Source of the DNA: Temnopleurus reevesii
Taxonomy: Eukaryota; Echinodermata; Echinoidea; Temnopleuroida; Temnopleuridae
DNA length: 64,000 nucleotides
Assembly (NCBI GenBank): GCA_036244855.1
Contig: BQKZ01001605.1
Location: forward strand, 1-64,000
Direction: 5' to 3'
In this document: positions 47,834 through 58,950 of the stretch, piece after piece
Numbering within the stretch: position 1 is the stretch's first letter
How the letters are laid out: each line of letters begins with the position of its first letter
Translations under genes and position numbers: made by a program
Notes under the pieces: model-generated
Databases searched by the model: none
What the model was told of the DNA's origin: nothing
The model's input: only the letters and a program-made list of their open reading frames with translations

Positions 47834-47992
47834 CAAGACTCTCTATAGGAATTGAATTACAGACGCGCCCCAAGAACAGAGTGCAAGATATAAATCCTAA
47901 ATTATTTTTACCCATGAGGCTAATTGGCTGATGCAAAACAAATTGTTTACAAATGCATGCTTGCCCGAGCAGAGAGTTTGGATGCCAGTTAA

Positions 47993-48169
47993 GGCCCGGG
48001 CACACCAAACACGGCACGGCATCACGGCACGGTATTTACGCGATGTCTCCCCTGTGATTGGTCAATTGTTTAATATCCTGTGCGCAGAGGAGTGCGTTTG
48101 CCAATAACAACCAAGATACTGCGTAAATACCGTACCGTGATGCCGTGCCGTGTTTGGTGTGCTCGGGCC
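47993..48169. mobile_element. Family 3 MITE, copy 2
   Basis: Same arms as the copy at 46098, with the centre GTGATTGGTCAATTG and GCCAATAACAACC conserved. Flanks read CAGTTAAGG on the left and CCAGTTAG on the right. The target duplication could therefore be TTA or AGTTA rather than TTAA. Confidence 0.8.
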
Positions 48170-48236
48170 AGTTAGAGTGATTCATGAGACAAGGTGTTTT
48201 TGCTTGTGATGATGTTTGCTTAACACCGGCGCGCCA

Positions 48237-48438
48237 ACCGTGACAGGCCCATCAGTCGTTCAGCCCGCCCACTGGTCACCATATGGCGCCTCCACACATG
48301 GTATTTGTTTGGTAACGTGCGTGACATAGATAACGCCGACCGTGACAAGCCCATCAGTCGTTCAGCCCGCCCACTGGCCGCCATATGGCGCCTCCACATA
48401 TGGTCTTTGTTTGGTAACATGCGTGACAAAAATAACAA
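48237..48438. repeat. Two-unit tandem repeat, ~102-base period
   Basis: ACCGTGACAGGCCCATCAGT (48237) and ACCGTGACAAGCCCATCAGT (48339) start units sharing TTCAGCCCGCCCACTGG, CCATATGGCGCCTCCACA and TTTGTTTGGTAAC. GC-rich relative to the flanks. Confidence 0.8.
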
Positions 48439-48695
48439 CGAACATTAATTTAAATCGGCTGTATTTCTCTCAGTAACAGGCCGCTCCGCAATATATTGGG
48501 GAAAACATTACGGAGTGTAATTTACTGTAATTTTGCAATCAAATTTTAATCGAACAATTGATACTTTTGTGTAGCCTGACACATACTTGACAGACGTGAA
48601 TGATTTTTGAATGGGAGATCATTAGATATGTTGCATTATTATATACACACAAGGGTGCAACATTGCACCTTTGGATGTTAAGTAATTAGATCTAA

Positions 48696-48945
48696 AGGTA
48701 AACTCACAACTTTACGAGTTCATCCTGCGTCGGCCCAGCGCTTTCTAAAATTGAAAATGCTCTCTGAGCGCACAATATACGTGATGATCTGACGTAAGCT
48801 TTGTGCTAAAGAAGTGCCACAGATATCATTTCACCGTATGACCTGCGTATTTCAGCGACCATGGAGCGCTTGTAATAATCATAATAATAATAATAAAAAA
48901 ACGCTTGGTCGACGCAGGCTAAAAGGCAAAGGTACGACTTGGCCT
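48696..48945. mobile_element. Palindromic TAA-type MITE, family 1 copy H
   Basis: Diverged copy: arms AGGTAAACTCACAACTTTAC and AAGGTACGACTTGGCCT, with TAA flanks on both sides (48693-48695, 48946-48948). The right hairpin loop contains an ATA/AAT simple repeat expansion at 48873-48898. Confidence 0.8.
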
Positions 48946-48948
48946 TAA

Positions 48949-50789
48949 AACATTGCTTTAAGAGAAAGGCTAAACGTATCCAATGCCCTAATTCATTTTT
49001 CATGGGCCTCATCGATCAAACCCGACGCGAGGAAAAGCCTTTCATTCCGTCTAATTATATATCTTTGCGCTTTGATATTGAATAACAACCACATAAATCG
49101 CGTATACTTGAAAGGAAGCACCTTCGCATGAGCTGTTAAACCGCGCACTTTGGATGGAATAGATTTTGAAGTGCCTTGTTTATGCCCCGAAATGAAGTTA
49201 GATAAAACGAAATGAACGCAGTGGTGAAAAGCATCCAAAAAGCTACGTAAATCTAGAGCATATTTTGATTTATGCAGTGCGGTATTTTTATCCGATGGAG
49301 AGGCTCGCATCATTTTGTACATTCTTGGGGTTTTACTATTATTACAGGCACAATTCACAGTAGAAAAAGAAATGATGGTTGAATTAATTATCTATAACAA
49401 CATTTCTGTGAGAGAGAGTTCCCTATACATTTTGCCAAAGAGTCGATGAGCATTAGCTACCATCTTTTAAGGGGGGTGGGTAGGTTCAAATAACCTTTTT
49501 TTTTTTGCAGTTTCATTGCAGGTAGCCCCAATGAATGCAGTTGCTCTCTGTTGCATATGCAACTAAAAAATTTGAATACTTTACCACTGTTTATTTGGTG
49601 ATCAATAGTTATATAATGTGTTTTTTTAAGGATCTCCATCGTTGTAATATGTCTATGTAGATACAAATCGCAATGTTACAACGTTGCGCCTAGGGGGACT
49701 TGACCTGATAATGCTGCGTGATGTGGCTCATGCATAGTCTACATAATTTGCTGTGTGGTGACGCTAAATAATGATAACGATAATGATTTTTTATGATTAC
49801 AAATGATGATCTAAATGAATGACGACCTGAATCTTGTTCAGAACTTTTCAGACATATCAACAAATAATGCATGGAATTGAAATTGCAAGTGTTCATTTTC
49901 AACCAAAATGTTTGAATAAATGATTAGCACTCGATCCACTATACGATGGTTGCTAAGAAACAAACATCAAGTTGTATGTACTCAATGCTGACAAATGATG
50001 TCAAACTTGTTTTTCCATATACCCTTTGAAGACACCATAGGGAATAGTTTCTACTACTGTTACTATTGCCAAAACGGAGAAAAACACAACTGAGTGTGCT
50101 TCACATTTTCCTTTTCCGTCGTGGAAAATAAGAGATGCTTTTCCAATTAGCCTACTCTCGCGAATTAATTATATTAGTTATCTCGCCCTATTCCTCAGGC
50201 TCTCCACCCCTATCAATGCTACACAGAGAGTGCAGGCTGGGGCAAAATGTCGTAGGACCTTTGTTCTAATGGCCTGTGGCAGTAATTGAAGATTTCTATT
50301 CGTGTACGGGGTTTCTTGATTTGTATTTTATTGCTTTATGTATTCATTACCGGTGACATTTTAACTTTTGCTCTCGAGTGTAAGTTAGTGGCATACATGT
50401 ATATATCTATAAAATATGCACGTAATCGTAAACATACTGCAACAATTTCCTACATGAAATGGCAAAGAATATTGTTATATGAGGTGTACCACACGAACAC
50501 TCAGTTTAAAGACCATTGTTTTTGGACAGATGCGAAGAAGTTCTTGTTTTAATTTTAATCAGTTAATGGCTTATGCTTACATTGCATATTCACAATAACA
50601 GAAACAAAATATCTATTGAAACATATTAACGAATGGTATTGATATACCGTGTAAGAATTTGACAGCTTTATTGTAGCTACTCAACCTTTATTATCTTTTA
50701 ATCTTTCCGCATCCCAATTTCCATACTTCATTACTTTTTTCTATCATCACAATCGCCGTCGTCGTCATCATCATCATCAACCTCATCAT
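48949..50789. other. No convincing gene
   Basis: A 121-codon minus-strand frame (48993-49358) has no recognised domain. An 88-codon plus-strand frame at 50286-50552 starts at a non-ATG codon and has a hydrophobic N-terminus; without splice or homology support I do not call it. Confidence 0.45.
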
Positions 50790-50895
50790 CGTGTTGTTGT
50801 TGTTGTTGTTGTTGTTGTGGTTGCTGTTGCTATTGTTATTGTTGTTGTTGTTCTTTTTCTTTTTCATCTTCCTCTTCTTCTTCGTTCTTCTTTTT
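50790..50895. repeat. (GTT)n then CTT-rich repeat
   Basis: GTT run 50792-50850 with GCT variants, then a TTC/TTT-rich stretch. It gives an Asn/Lys-rich minus-strand frame that is not a gene. Confidence 0.9.
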
Positions 50896-51237
50896 CCACT
50901 TGTTCTCATGCTTCTTTCCCCTATATCTCCATCTTTTAATGTCCTCATCATATCTTAACCTTCACTATTCAATTTAATGTCATTGTCATCATAACCCTTG
51001 TATCTATATATATATCCTTGTATCTATATTACAACTCTGCTTCTATATATATTTTATGTTCTAGGGGTTTCCCTCCTTAATTTTGTTCTTGTCTCATTTG
51101 CTTGTTCTAAATTAGTTATTCAACTGCTAATCATTACCATTAAACCATTTATATAGTTTTGAACCATTCGCGATATAGTCACATTGCTGCAATCACCATA
51201 CCTATTATCGGACATATTTATCGTTGCATAATCATTA

Positions 51238-51484
51238 AGACCGGCTCACATCTTTGAGTTTTAGTCTGCGTCGGGCCAGCATTTTTTTTTAAATTAAAAA
51301 CGCTCCCCGAGCGCACAGTAAACGCATTTCAGACGATGTACTAACGTACGGCTTGGGCTGGTGGAGAGTACGCCGAACGTCAGTCCACCGTATGACATGT
51401 GTCTTTGTGCGTTCAGGGAGCGTTTTTAATAAAAAAAAAACGCTTGGCCACTGCAGGCCAAAAAACAAAGGTGTTAATCGGTCT
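51238..51484. mobile_element. Palindromic TAA-type MITE, family 1 copy I
   Basis: Arms AGACCGGCTCACATCTTTG and CAAAGGTGTTAATCGGTCT, with flanks TTA (51235-51237) and TTT. Hairpins at 51278-51306 (CAGCATTTTT...AAAACGCTC) and 51417-51448. Open frames on both strands here are palindrome artefacts. Confidence 0.82.
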
Positions 51485-52080
51485 TTTCGTGAGCGGAAAT
51501 TGTTTATATGCAAAATTATTCCGTGTACTGTGAAATGAAAGAGCGAATAATTTGCGACTATTTCATTACCTGTTTTTGTCACGGCCGAGGTCGGGACATC
51601 AGCTGGGGCCTACAATTAACACTGATGAGGCTTATTGTGATGTTAGGAATGGGCAGATAGGTTTGTTAATTGGATGTCGTCTTAGCATCACTTGGGAAGG
51701 TGATTCAAGGGAGTATTGATGACAAATAGTTATTTTAAAATATTCAATGTTTTTTATTACAAAATGGAGAATGCCAGATTTCCAAATCACTGTGATTTCA
51801 TGAGGATTTGATTAGGAATAATAATACACTGATAGATTAACAAAAAACTTAACGGGTTGCGTCTTACTTTTGCGTGGGTATGTGTACATGGTGTATGTGT
51901 TTATCTCAACTTCATTCTTTTAGTTGTATATCAGAGCCTTTGCCTTATGTTGAATAAAATGAAATAAATTACTTGTTGAAATAAATTAGATTCGCTCATG
52001 GACACCTTCAAAATTTATCATTGGCTTATTCCTCTACATCAAATCAATAGACACAAGTTTCCCCGTCACTGGGAAACATA

Positions 52081-52345
52081 CACTGCAAACACGCTGGTGT
52101 TAAATATAACACCAACCGGAATCTATATATGACAACACCACACAAGGTGTTATAAAATAACACCAGTTTGGAATCCATTTGATATATTTCAATACCAACT
52201 GGTGCTGTTTTAGGCCTTGAACAACATCAGTCGGTGTTTAAATACATTGATTTGATTCCGAACTGGTAATATTCTTACACCTTTCTGTTGTTGTACGATA
52301 TAGATTCCGGTTGGTGTTGAATTTAACACCAACGTTTTTACAGTG
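52081..52345. mobile_element. CACTG-type MITE
   Basis: Ends CACTGCAAACACGCTGG and CCAACGTTTTTACAGTG. The arms include GTGTTAAATATAACACCAAC and the inverse TTGGTGTTGAATTTAACACC, with ACCGGAATCTATAT / ATATAGATTCCGGT next. TA borders both ends. Its middle repeats AACACC / GGTGTT many times. CACTG ends are known from animal EnSpm/CACTA-like elements; the assignment is inferred. Confidence 0.75.
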
Positions 52346-52637
52346 TACTATCCCGGCTTCTATGTGACACAATATTATTGATGCTTTGGCATGACATTTC
52401 TGTCTTCGCTGCTTGCATCAGCTTGTCTAATTTTGCAGTCATTTTTTACGTTTGTTAAAAACCTATTAGAATATAATAACAAGAAAATTGAACAGTATGG
52501 GATATGCTTTATTCAAACAGGTAGCAAAAGATGGGGGAGGGAATAGCCTGAAGTGTACACCTACATTAGGTTGCACCCAAAGGATCGTAGGTAAAATCTT
52601 CCAAAGATAAGGATTTTAAAAATGGAAAACAGAGGCC

Positions 52638-52808
52638 GATTGCTCGAAATGGTCTTAGCTATCCTTTTCTTGCTAAGACGTCTTGACTTCTTGTGCCATC
52701 CTCGAAACATAGACATTAGCGTCGATACGCCATTGTTAGGAAGTTGGCGCAAGAACTTAAGACGACTTAGCATGAAGAAGATAGCTAAGAACATTTTGTG
52801 CAATTGCC
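52638..52808. mobile_element. Hairpin MITE (GGTCTTAGCTATC)
   Basis: Left arm GATTGCTCGAAATGGTC.., TTAGCTATCCTTTTCTTGCT, AAGACGTC and the right-arm inverse AGCATGAAGAAGATAGCTAA pair over ~65 bases with a ~35-base loop at 52690-52740. Both apparent frames (+ and -) spell related peptides because of the palindrome and are not genes. Confidence 0.7.
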
Positions 52809-52849
52809 TCAAGGAGGATAATGGGAACGTCACATCCCCATCTCCCAGG

Positions 52850-53844
52850 GGGAGGATATAAGTAGTAGACCCTTCGTGTGAAATCCCGCTCTCAGACCCG
52901 TCACAGGCGAAAGTATGATGTCTGTATAAATATACACAGAGCAATCGCAGTTTTTGCTCGCTCTCTCCCCAAACTGAGATTTTATGTCTCCCCGAAGAGC
53001 TTCATGTGCGTGTTAGCATTGGAACACTTCGCATTGAAAATTTTAAGCGACCAGAAAAATGCAAATACTAAGGTCCACTGCTGAATTTCGATTAAGTTAT
53101 CATCATTTCATATTATTTTATATATGTTGAATAAAAATAAAAGTAATCATACAATGGAAACTTGTTCACGTACCTCCAATGACCAATACATTCTTTAAAA
53201 ATTGACAAAAATTTTACCAACACTTGGGCAACATATTGTCTATAGATCCATGGACCAAAACATGTTCATCTTACTGCGAAATTGTACAATTTTATCAAGC
53301 AAAACGTATGGTACACAGCTCTTCGTTTGAATCTCCAATTGCGTAAAAATCTTAGCTACGAAATCGCTGGGAAATTTGATTTACCTTTTTCTCATAAAGA
53401 CATTTACTATAATTATCTGAACTGAGTAACATTACTTTTTACAAAATGATATGATTAAAATGGGTTTTCTCATTCGCATTCTTTGTTTGAAGTAGATGCT
53501 CGATAAACTGAGTGTTAGTTGAGGGTGGGGGCGGATGGGTATCCGTTATGCATACCATACCATGCGCAACCTTTTGTTATTATTATCATATATATATATT
53601 TTTTTCCGTGGGTGAGAATGAAGATGTGCGAAACTTTAAGTAAAACGGTGGAAAAAAATTGCCGAGGGGCGCCAAATTTCATGTAATGTCGTAATTGTGC
53701 TTGTCAGCTTCTCAGGGCCGCACTGAGGAGGCTTGCGTGCAAAATGTGATATACAAGGAGTTTTCTTTTGCATGTCAGCTCCTCGAAGGAGTCGAACCCC
53801 TTCTCCTCGAATCGCGAATGTAGGATACCATCTCGTAAATGTCT
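52850..53844. other. No gene seen
   Basis: AT-rich with a TATATA run near 53588-53600. Confidence 0.5.
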
Positions 53845-54000
53845 AGGTGTCATTCCTGCTTGGTACTTATTCACTTCCCCTGGGTTGAATGCAGCACAAT
53901 GCGGAAAAATTTCTTGCTGAAGCAAATTAACGCCGTGGTATGTGAGATTCGAACCGCAAATCTCTAGTTGAAAAGCGAGAGTTGGACACACATCACTACA
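53845..54000 (-). mobile_element. SINE-like element, copy 3 (lacks the AAT tail)
   Basis: GGTACTTATTCACTTCCCC, GCAGCACAATGCGGAAAAA, TTTCTTGCTGAAGCAAATTA, GAGATTCGAACCGC and GAAAAGCGAGAGTTGGAC match the right half of the other copies. Confidence 0.6.
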
Positions 54001-54032
54001 ATGCCTCTGGAAGTGTAAATGTGACATGATAT

Positions 54033-54826
54033 CCTCGTAATGCTACCTCCCAGAAGGCCTCTTTCGTGCTTTGGTCCCGGTCACATAGAGGCCCGGAAGC
54101 AAGACGATTCAATACGACTCTTTCTCAATTCACAGTTAACTGCCTCAGAACAAGGAGTAGTGTTAAATCGTATCGCTTCGGGTGCCCTATGTGAACGGGG
54201 CTTTACCCTTCCCCACTTTTCAATAACGCCATCGTGCAGGTTTACCTTGGGAAGTGATATCAGAATGGACGCCAGTATTAGCTGCCTGTGAACAAAGAGT
54301 CGTGTGAAATCGTGTTGCTTCCGGGGCTCTATGTGACCAGGGCTTAACATTGACGAGAGCTTCTCGTAATGCTACCTCCCAAATGGCCTCTTTCGTGCTT
54401 ACCCCTTCCCCCTTTTCAATAACGCGATCGTGCGCGTTTAACTCGGGAAGTGAAATCAGAATGGAGGCCAATATTAGCTGCCTGCGAACAAAGATTCGTG
54501 TTGAATCGTGTTGCTTCCGGGGTGACCGGGGCTTTACCCCTTCCCCCTTTTCAATAATACGATCGTACAGGTTTACCTTGGGAAGTGAAATCAGAATGGA
54601 CGCCAGTATTATCTGCCTGTGAACAAAGAGACGTGTTGAAATCGTGTTGCTTCCGGGGCTCATGTGACCGGGGTTTAACATTGACGAGAGCTTCTCGTAA
54701 TGCTACCTCCCAAATGGCCTCTTTCGTGCTTACCCCTTCCCCCTTTTCAATAACGCCATCGTGCGCGTTTACCTCGGGAAGTGAAATCAGAATCGACGCC
54801 AATATTGACCCACTCAAGGTGAATGT
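54033..54826. repeat. Tandem array incorporating half-copies of the family 2 MITE
   Basis: A ~330-base period is seen for the unit starting CATTGACGAGAGCTTCTCG (54349 and 54679), with a shorter sub-unit starting CCCCTTCCCCCTTTTCAATA (around 54206, 54401, 54537, 54732). Each sub-unit ends in the right half of the MITE (AATCGTGTTGCTTCCGGGG) at about 54315, 54505 and 54640. Frames up to 153 codons here follow the repeat period and look non-coding. Confidence 0.75.
54073..54202. mobile_element. Family 2 MITE, copy 3 (diverged), at the edge of an array
   Basis: Arms GGTCCCGGTCACATAGAGG and GCCCTATGTGAACGGGGCT. The central part is inverted relative to copy 2 (CAATTCACAGTTAACTGCCT). The array to its right carries several right-half copies of the same element. 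Confidence 0.75.
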
Positions 54827-55032
54827 TGGGTCCTAAAAAAGAGGCAAACATTACGGATCGTTGCACTTTTCGGAGTTAAATTACCGAGTACCCACAATGT
54901 TTTCTTCATATGACACTCAGTACCAAAAGAAAAGGCTGACGGTATTGGACAAGGAGCACTTAAAGAAAATAAGATCTGCCAATGAAGCTACAAATCCGCA
55001 AAGTATATTGGACCCTACGTTTTTCAAAATGG

Positions 55033-55212
55033 AACGACGATATATAATATTTCCGAAAAATCAAGTCAAACGCAAACAATAGATCCGTACACCGTGTATT
55101 CAACTGTGCGGACGCAACAATGACAAGCCAGTTCCGATTTCAATAACATTACAAAGGAGCATGAATTTGCGTTCGACTTAGCTTTTTGAAAATAGTTTAT
55201 TATCATCGTGTT
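55033..55212. mobile_element. Family 7 MITE, copy 2 (opposite orientation)
   Basis: Ends AACGACGATATATAATATTT and TATTATCATCGTGTT. The middle is the reverse complement of copy 1 (TGTGCGGACGCAACAATGAC). Arms CAAGTCAAACGCAAA / TTTGCGTTCGACTTAG. Confidence 0.75.
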
Positions 55213-57002
55213 TTCGTTCTAAAGATGTTTTCTTTGTGTGTGTCATCTGAAATATCTTTGATATTTTTTCTGCAAAATAAAACAAAATGGCCGTTTCTTG
55301 TATAATCATGATTCAAAACAATGCTCGCCATCATTAGTGCCGATCGACCGATCTAGCTAGGTGATTATGTTTTGTTTTGCTTTCCACCACACACTTATCT
55401 CAGGCAAAATTGTTATTTGTAATCATTTCTATGCATAATTTAGAACAATTGTGTAATTCTTTTAACAGACAAAAAAAAAATAAAAGAATTGTATTCACAC
55501 CCTCAACTAAAACTCAGTTTATCGAGCTTCTACTTTAAGAAAAAAATGACGAAACCTTTTCGATTGGAATTACTTATATAAAAACATTATTCAGTCTAAA
55601 TAATTAAACGTTTTTTTATGACAAAAATGAATCAAATTCCTTAGCAATTTTGTAGCTAAGATTGTTACGCAATGGTTGCCTCTTAAAAGGTAGAGGTATG
55701 ACTCTCAAGCGAGCACTTGGAAAAAATAGCAATCGAATGGTCATTTTGCAATTGAATTTATTATATTATAAAATACATTATCATGGTTAATAATAAACAA
55801 AAGAAAGCGAGAGTCACCAATATACAAAAAACATTGTTTCATAACTGCAAAAGACAAAATGATAAGTTATTAGAAACGAATAAAAAAAAGTTCGAATCAC
55901 CAACAGTGTTCAATATAGATGAAAGTAATTTCGTTACTACTTTTTTAACTTCGCAATATTTCATATAAACAGGTTCTTGCCCCATAAGAATCTATTAAAA
56001 ATAAATCCAAACATGGGGAGGTTTATTAAAGCATATGTTGTAGAGCTCTACTAAGCCCCTTATAACAATTTCAAAATTAAAACACGGTTAAAGACATAAA
56101 AACGTCATAAAAATGAGGAAATTTTTTTCTTAGAAGAAGAAAGCCCCGATGAATATAATCAGTTGTCTACTAAGTGATAGCAAATAAAAGTATTCACAAA
56201 TGAATTTTCTTGCAAATAAGAGATACAGTTATTCCAGTCTTCTTTCAGATAGTACACCCTTTATGATGCATATGAATTAAATTAATATTCCCACTGCAAT
56301 AAAACACAAATTTATTAAAAAACGCAAACAAGAACACCTTTAACTGCAAATGAAAATCACACGGTGGAACGCCAATAGCCCGAAGAGAGATTATTTCATT
56401 ACACTCTAATTTCATTATCAGCAATGCAAAATACTTTTTGATTAATGTTGTCAATTTAATATCATTAGCGGAACTGAGGGTTCATAAAGTTGTCAAGAAT
56501 ATGATAAATCAAGCTAGAATCAATATACGCTGGCATTATTTTACGACGGTATGATATAGGGAAGTTGGGTGAATGTCTCTTTTTCAGAGAACACATTGCA
56601 GGCAGTTTTTTTTTTTTTGCCGTAGTAGTTCTTTTTTTCCCTTCTAATCATGGCTACTCTGCATGCTTTAATTTTTGTTATCTTGTTATTTTGTTACACA
56701 TTTTTTTTCTTTCATCCTCTTTGCCGCACTCACACATATACACGTACATCCCATACGCGCGAATTATTAAACACACCTATGACCCCCACGCGCACCCCTT
56801 CTCGCTATTTTTTTGCTTTCTCTCAGGCATATACACACACATATACCTCCAAATAGCATGCACATACACCAACGACACGCATCTGCATTCTCTTTTCTCT
56901 CTTCCTGACATATATTCACACATTATATGAAATTAGTATAAAACACACGCACGCAAACAAAAGGCGTACAAAACTTATGCAACTGCATATAAATATACGT
57001 TA
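55213..57002. other. No gene seen apart from the weak DDE-like ORF
   Basis: The frame at 56565-56930 runs through a CA/TA-rich low-complexity stretch (56730-56930). Confidence 0.5.
55783..55968 (+). pseudogene. Short ORF with a faint DDE-transposase-like motif
   Basis: The 61-codon ATG frame is lysine/asparagine-rich and contains SPTVFNIDESNFVTT (residues ~40-54), reminiscent of the P..IFNxDETGF block holding the first catalytic Asp of pogo/CENP-B-like transposases. No flanking homologous sequence was seen. AT-rich chance coding is the main alternative. Confidence 0.2.
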
Positions 57003-57600
57003 TTAAAGGGGAACTACACTCAGAGATTAAATTGTTATCATTAAATGAAGAAAAATAAGATGAACAAACTGTGAAAATTTGAACAAAATCGGATAATCCA
57101 TTCAAAAGTTAAGAATTTTCAAAGTTTTGATTTACACCCCTCATGGGCTCCTTAAATTGGCAAACACACAGGCACAAAATGGCTGCCAACATGGAGAACT
57201 CTCCATTCGCTTTGTACACAAAATTTCACATTTTCCTCTTTTTCCAGAAAAGTAAACAAAATTTTGTTTCTTTGGTTAAATATATTATAGCCACATCAAT
57301 TCTGCAAGCATTCCAGAAAGAACGGAGTGTATTTCTCATTTGAATTATTATATTGATCCATTTTCAATAAATTTATATACAAAGTGAATGAGGAGTTCTC
57401 CATGTATGACATCACAGATTATGCTAATTGGCTATACGTTGCCAATTCAAGGATGCTCAGCACAGATGGAAATGATGACTTTGAAAATTCATAACTTTTG
57501 AACGGATTATCCAATTTTGCTCAAATTTTCACAGTTTGTTCATCTGATTTTTCTTCATTTACTGACAGTACATTATTGTCTGGGTGTAGTTCCCCTTTAA
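57003..57600. mobile_element. Family 8 non-autonomous DNA transposon with ~115-base TIRs
   Basis: TTAA flanks or begins both ends (57003-57006, 57597-57600). The arms pair over more than 100 bases, e.g. AAGGGGAACTACACTCAGA with TCTGGGTGTAGTTCCCCTT, and AACAAACTGTGAAAATTTG with CAAATTTTCACAGTTTGTT. A second inverted pair GGAGAACTCTCCATTC / GAGGAGTTCTCCATG lies inside. There is no transposase frame. Confidence 0.85.
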
Positions 57601-58659
57601 GCAAACGTTTAGTAAATAGCAAAAGTATATAATATCTAAACAACTATTTATCAAAATAGTCCAAATTATGGTGTAATTTTTAATGTGTTGACTTATTCAT
57701 AAAAAGCAGGTTAGTCTCATTCAAGCCACATGGGATCACTTTACAAGGGATCCTTGCTGTAAAAATACGATTCAATTAAATTGTGCATTTCCATCAGAAA
57801 ATGGGGCACATTTGAACCAAAAGTGTGCAAAATATGTCCATCAAATGGTCTTAGTTTGCAATTTCACCATACGTTGGAGATGTTTTGACCAATAATTTAG
57901 TGTACAGTATATGTTGCCCAGTCGTGGGTAAACTTTTCAAAAGCCAAACTCTCTTTGCCATTACTCCCTTTTTTGTCGTCCACCCTTTTCCATCTTCATC
58001 TTCTTCCCTTGCCCATTCTATTTTTCTTTCTTTCCTTCCTTCTTTTTTCTTTCCCCCTTCTCCTTCTCTCTTTCCTTCTCTTTATTTTCCCTTTGTAATT
58101 TCACTTCCTCTTCGTAACCTTTACTCCTACTCCCCCCGTATCCCTCATTTCCTTTCTCTCCGAATCCCGATCCTACCCATCGAGTCTCATCGCAATTTGC
58201 AAACCTCAACCTAGATCCGCTTACATCCTCCTTTTCTATGTCCCAAGTAATTCTCGTTACTTGCGATTAAAACCTGAATCGGGCTAAAAAAATCCCTGTT
58301 CAGCTCGAGCAGCGTGACCATGGCTTCCATAATCACATTTTGATTAAATTTCAATCTGGGTAAATTCTAAATCCTAAAGTAGACCAGGCTATTCGGTCAT
58401 TGAGCACGTTTGCAATACATATTTGCAGACTGAAGTTGACCAGCGCAGCGAAGCCCCCCCGCTTCGGTTGGTATGGTGTCGTTGAAGGAAATGGTGTTGG
58501 GAAAACATTTGATGTGGGGGCTCGTGATAATGGAGGGTGTCTCAAATATCATTTTCTTCCCACATCATATCAGTGATATCATGGCTTTTCAATTCCAAAG
58601 TACAGGTATAGCATGTGGGTGCCTCAGTCCTTAGATAATCTATTATACGTACATTCTAA

Positions 58660-58703
58660 GCGGAAGTTTCGGTTTCCTTTTGTTCAAATTGTGCGCATGC
58701 GCA
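58660..58703. promoter_or_regulatory. ETS-like and palindromic NRF1 sites
   Basis: GCGGAAGT (58660-58667) matches the ETS/GABP consensus and TGCGCATGCGCA (58692-58703) is a perfect NRF1 palindrome. A CCATTGG lies at 58771-58778. This pairing is typical of broad promoters. No reading frame or splice signal beside it could be tied to a gene. Confidence 0.45.
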
Positions 58704-58904
58704 ATAAGATGTATTGCATGAAGCAATGTGTAAGACTTTGGTGATCAGACAAATGTCCCTGTAAAGATACAATGCCATTGGTCGTGCATATTGACCACAC
58801 TTTGGTGTATTTAGCATCTACAAATGGTTAATCTACCAATAATAGTCAAAATTATAGTATATACAATATCTACATTATCTATCTAATCAGTCCATCTTTC
58901 AAAT

Positions 58905-58950
58905 CAGTCAAATTCAAATTCAAATTCAAATTCAAATTCAAATTCAAATC
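58905..58950. repeat. TTCAAA hexamer repeat
   Basis: About six and a half perfect TTCAAA units. On the minus strand this could be the tail of a LINE (ATTTGAATTTG). The 94-codon minus-strand frame includes the repeat (LNLNLN) and is not convincing. Confidence 0.8.

Noticed and set aside
52561..52944. 127-codon minus-strand frame and overlapping plus-strand frame
   Set aside because: Both lie on a MITE hairpin and encode mutually related peptides because of the palindrome.
54220..54817. Overlapping 80-153 codon frames on both strands
   Set aside because: They follow the tandem array period and no phase is favoured; not coding.
57885..58214. 109-codon frame rich in Ser, Phe and Pro
   Set aside because: Encoded by a pyrimidine-rich low-complexity tract.
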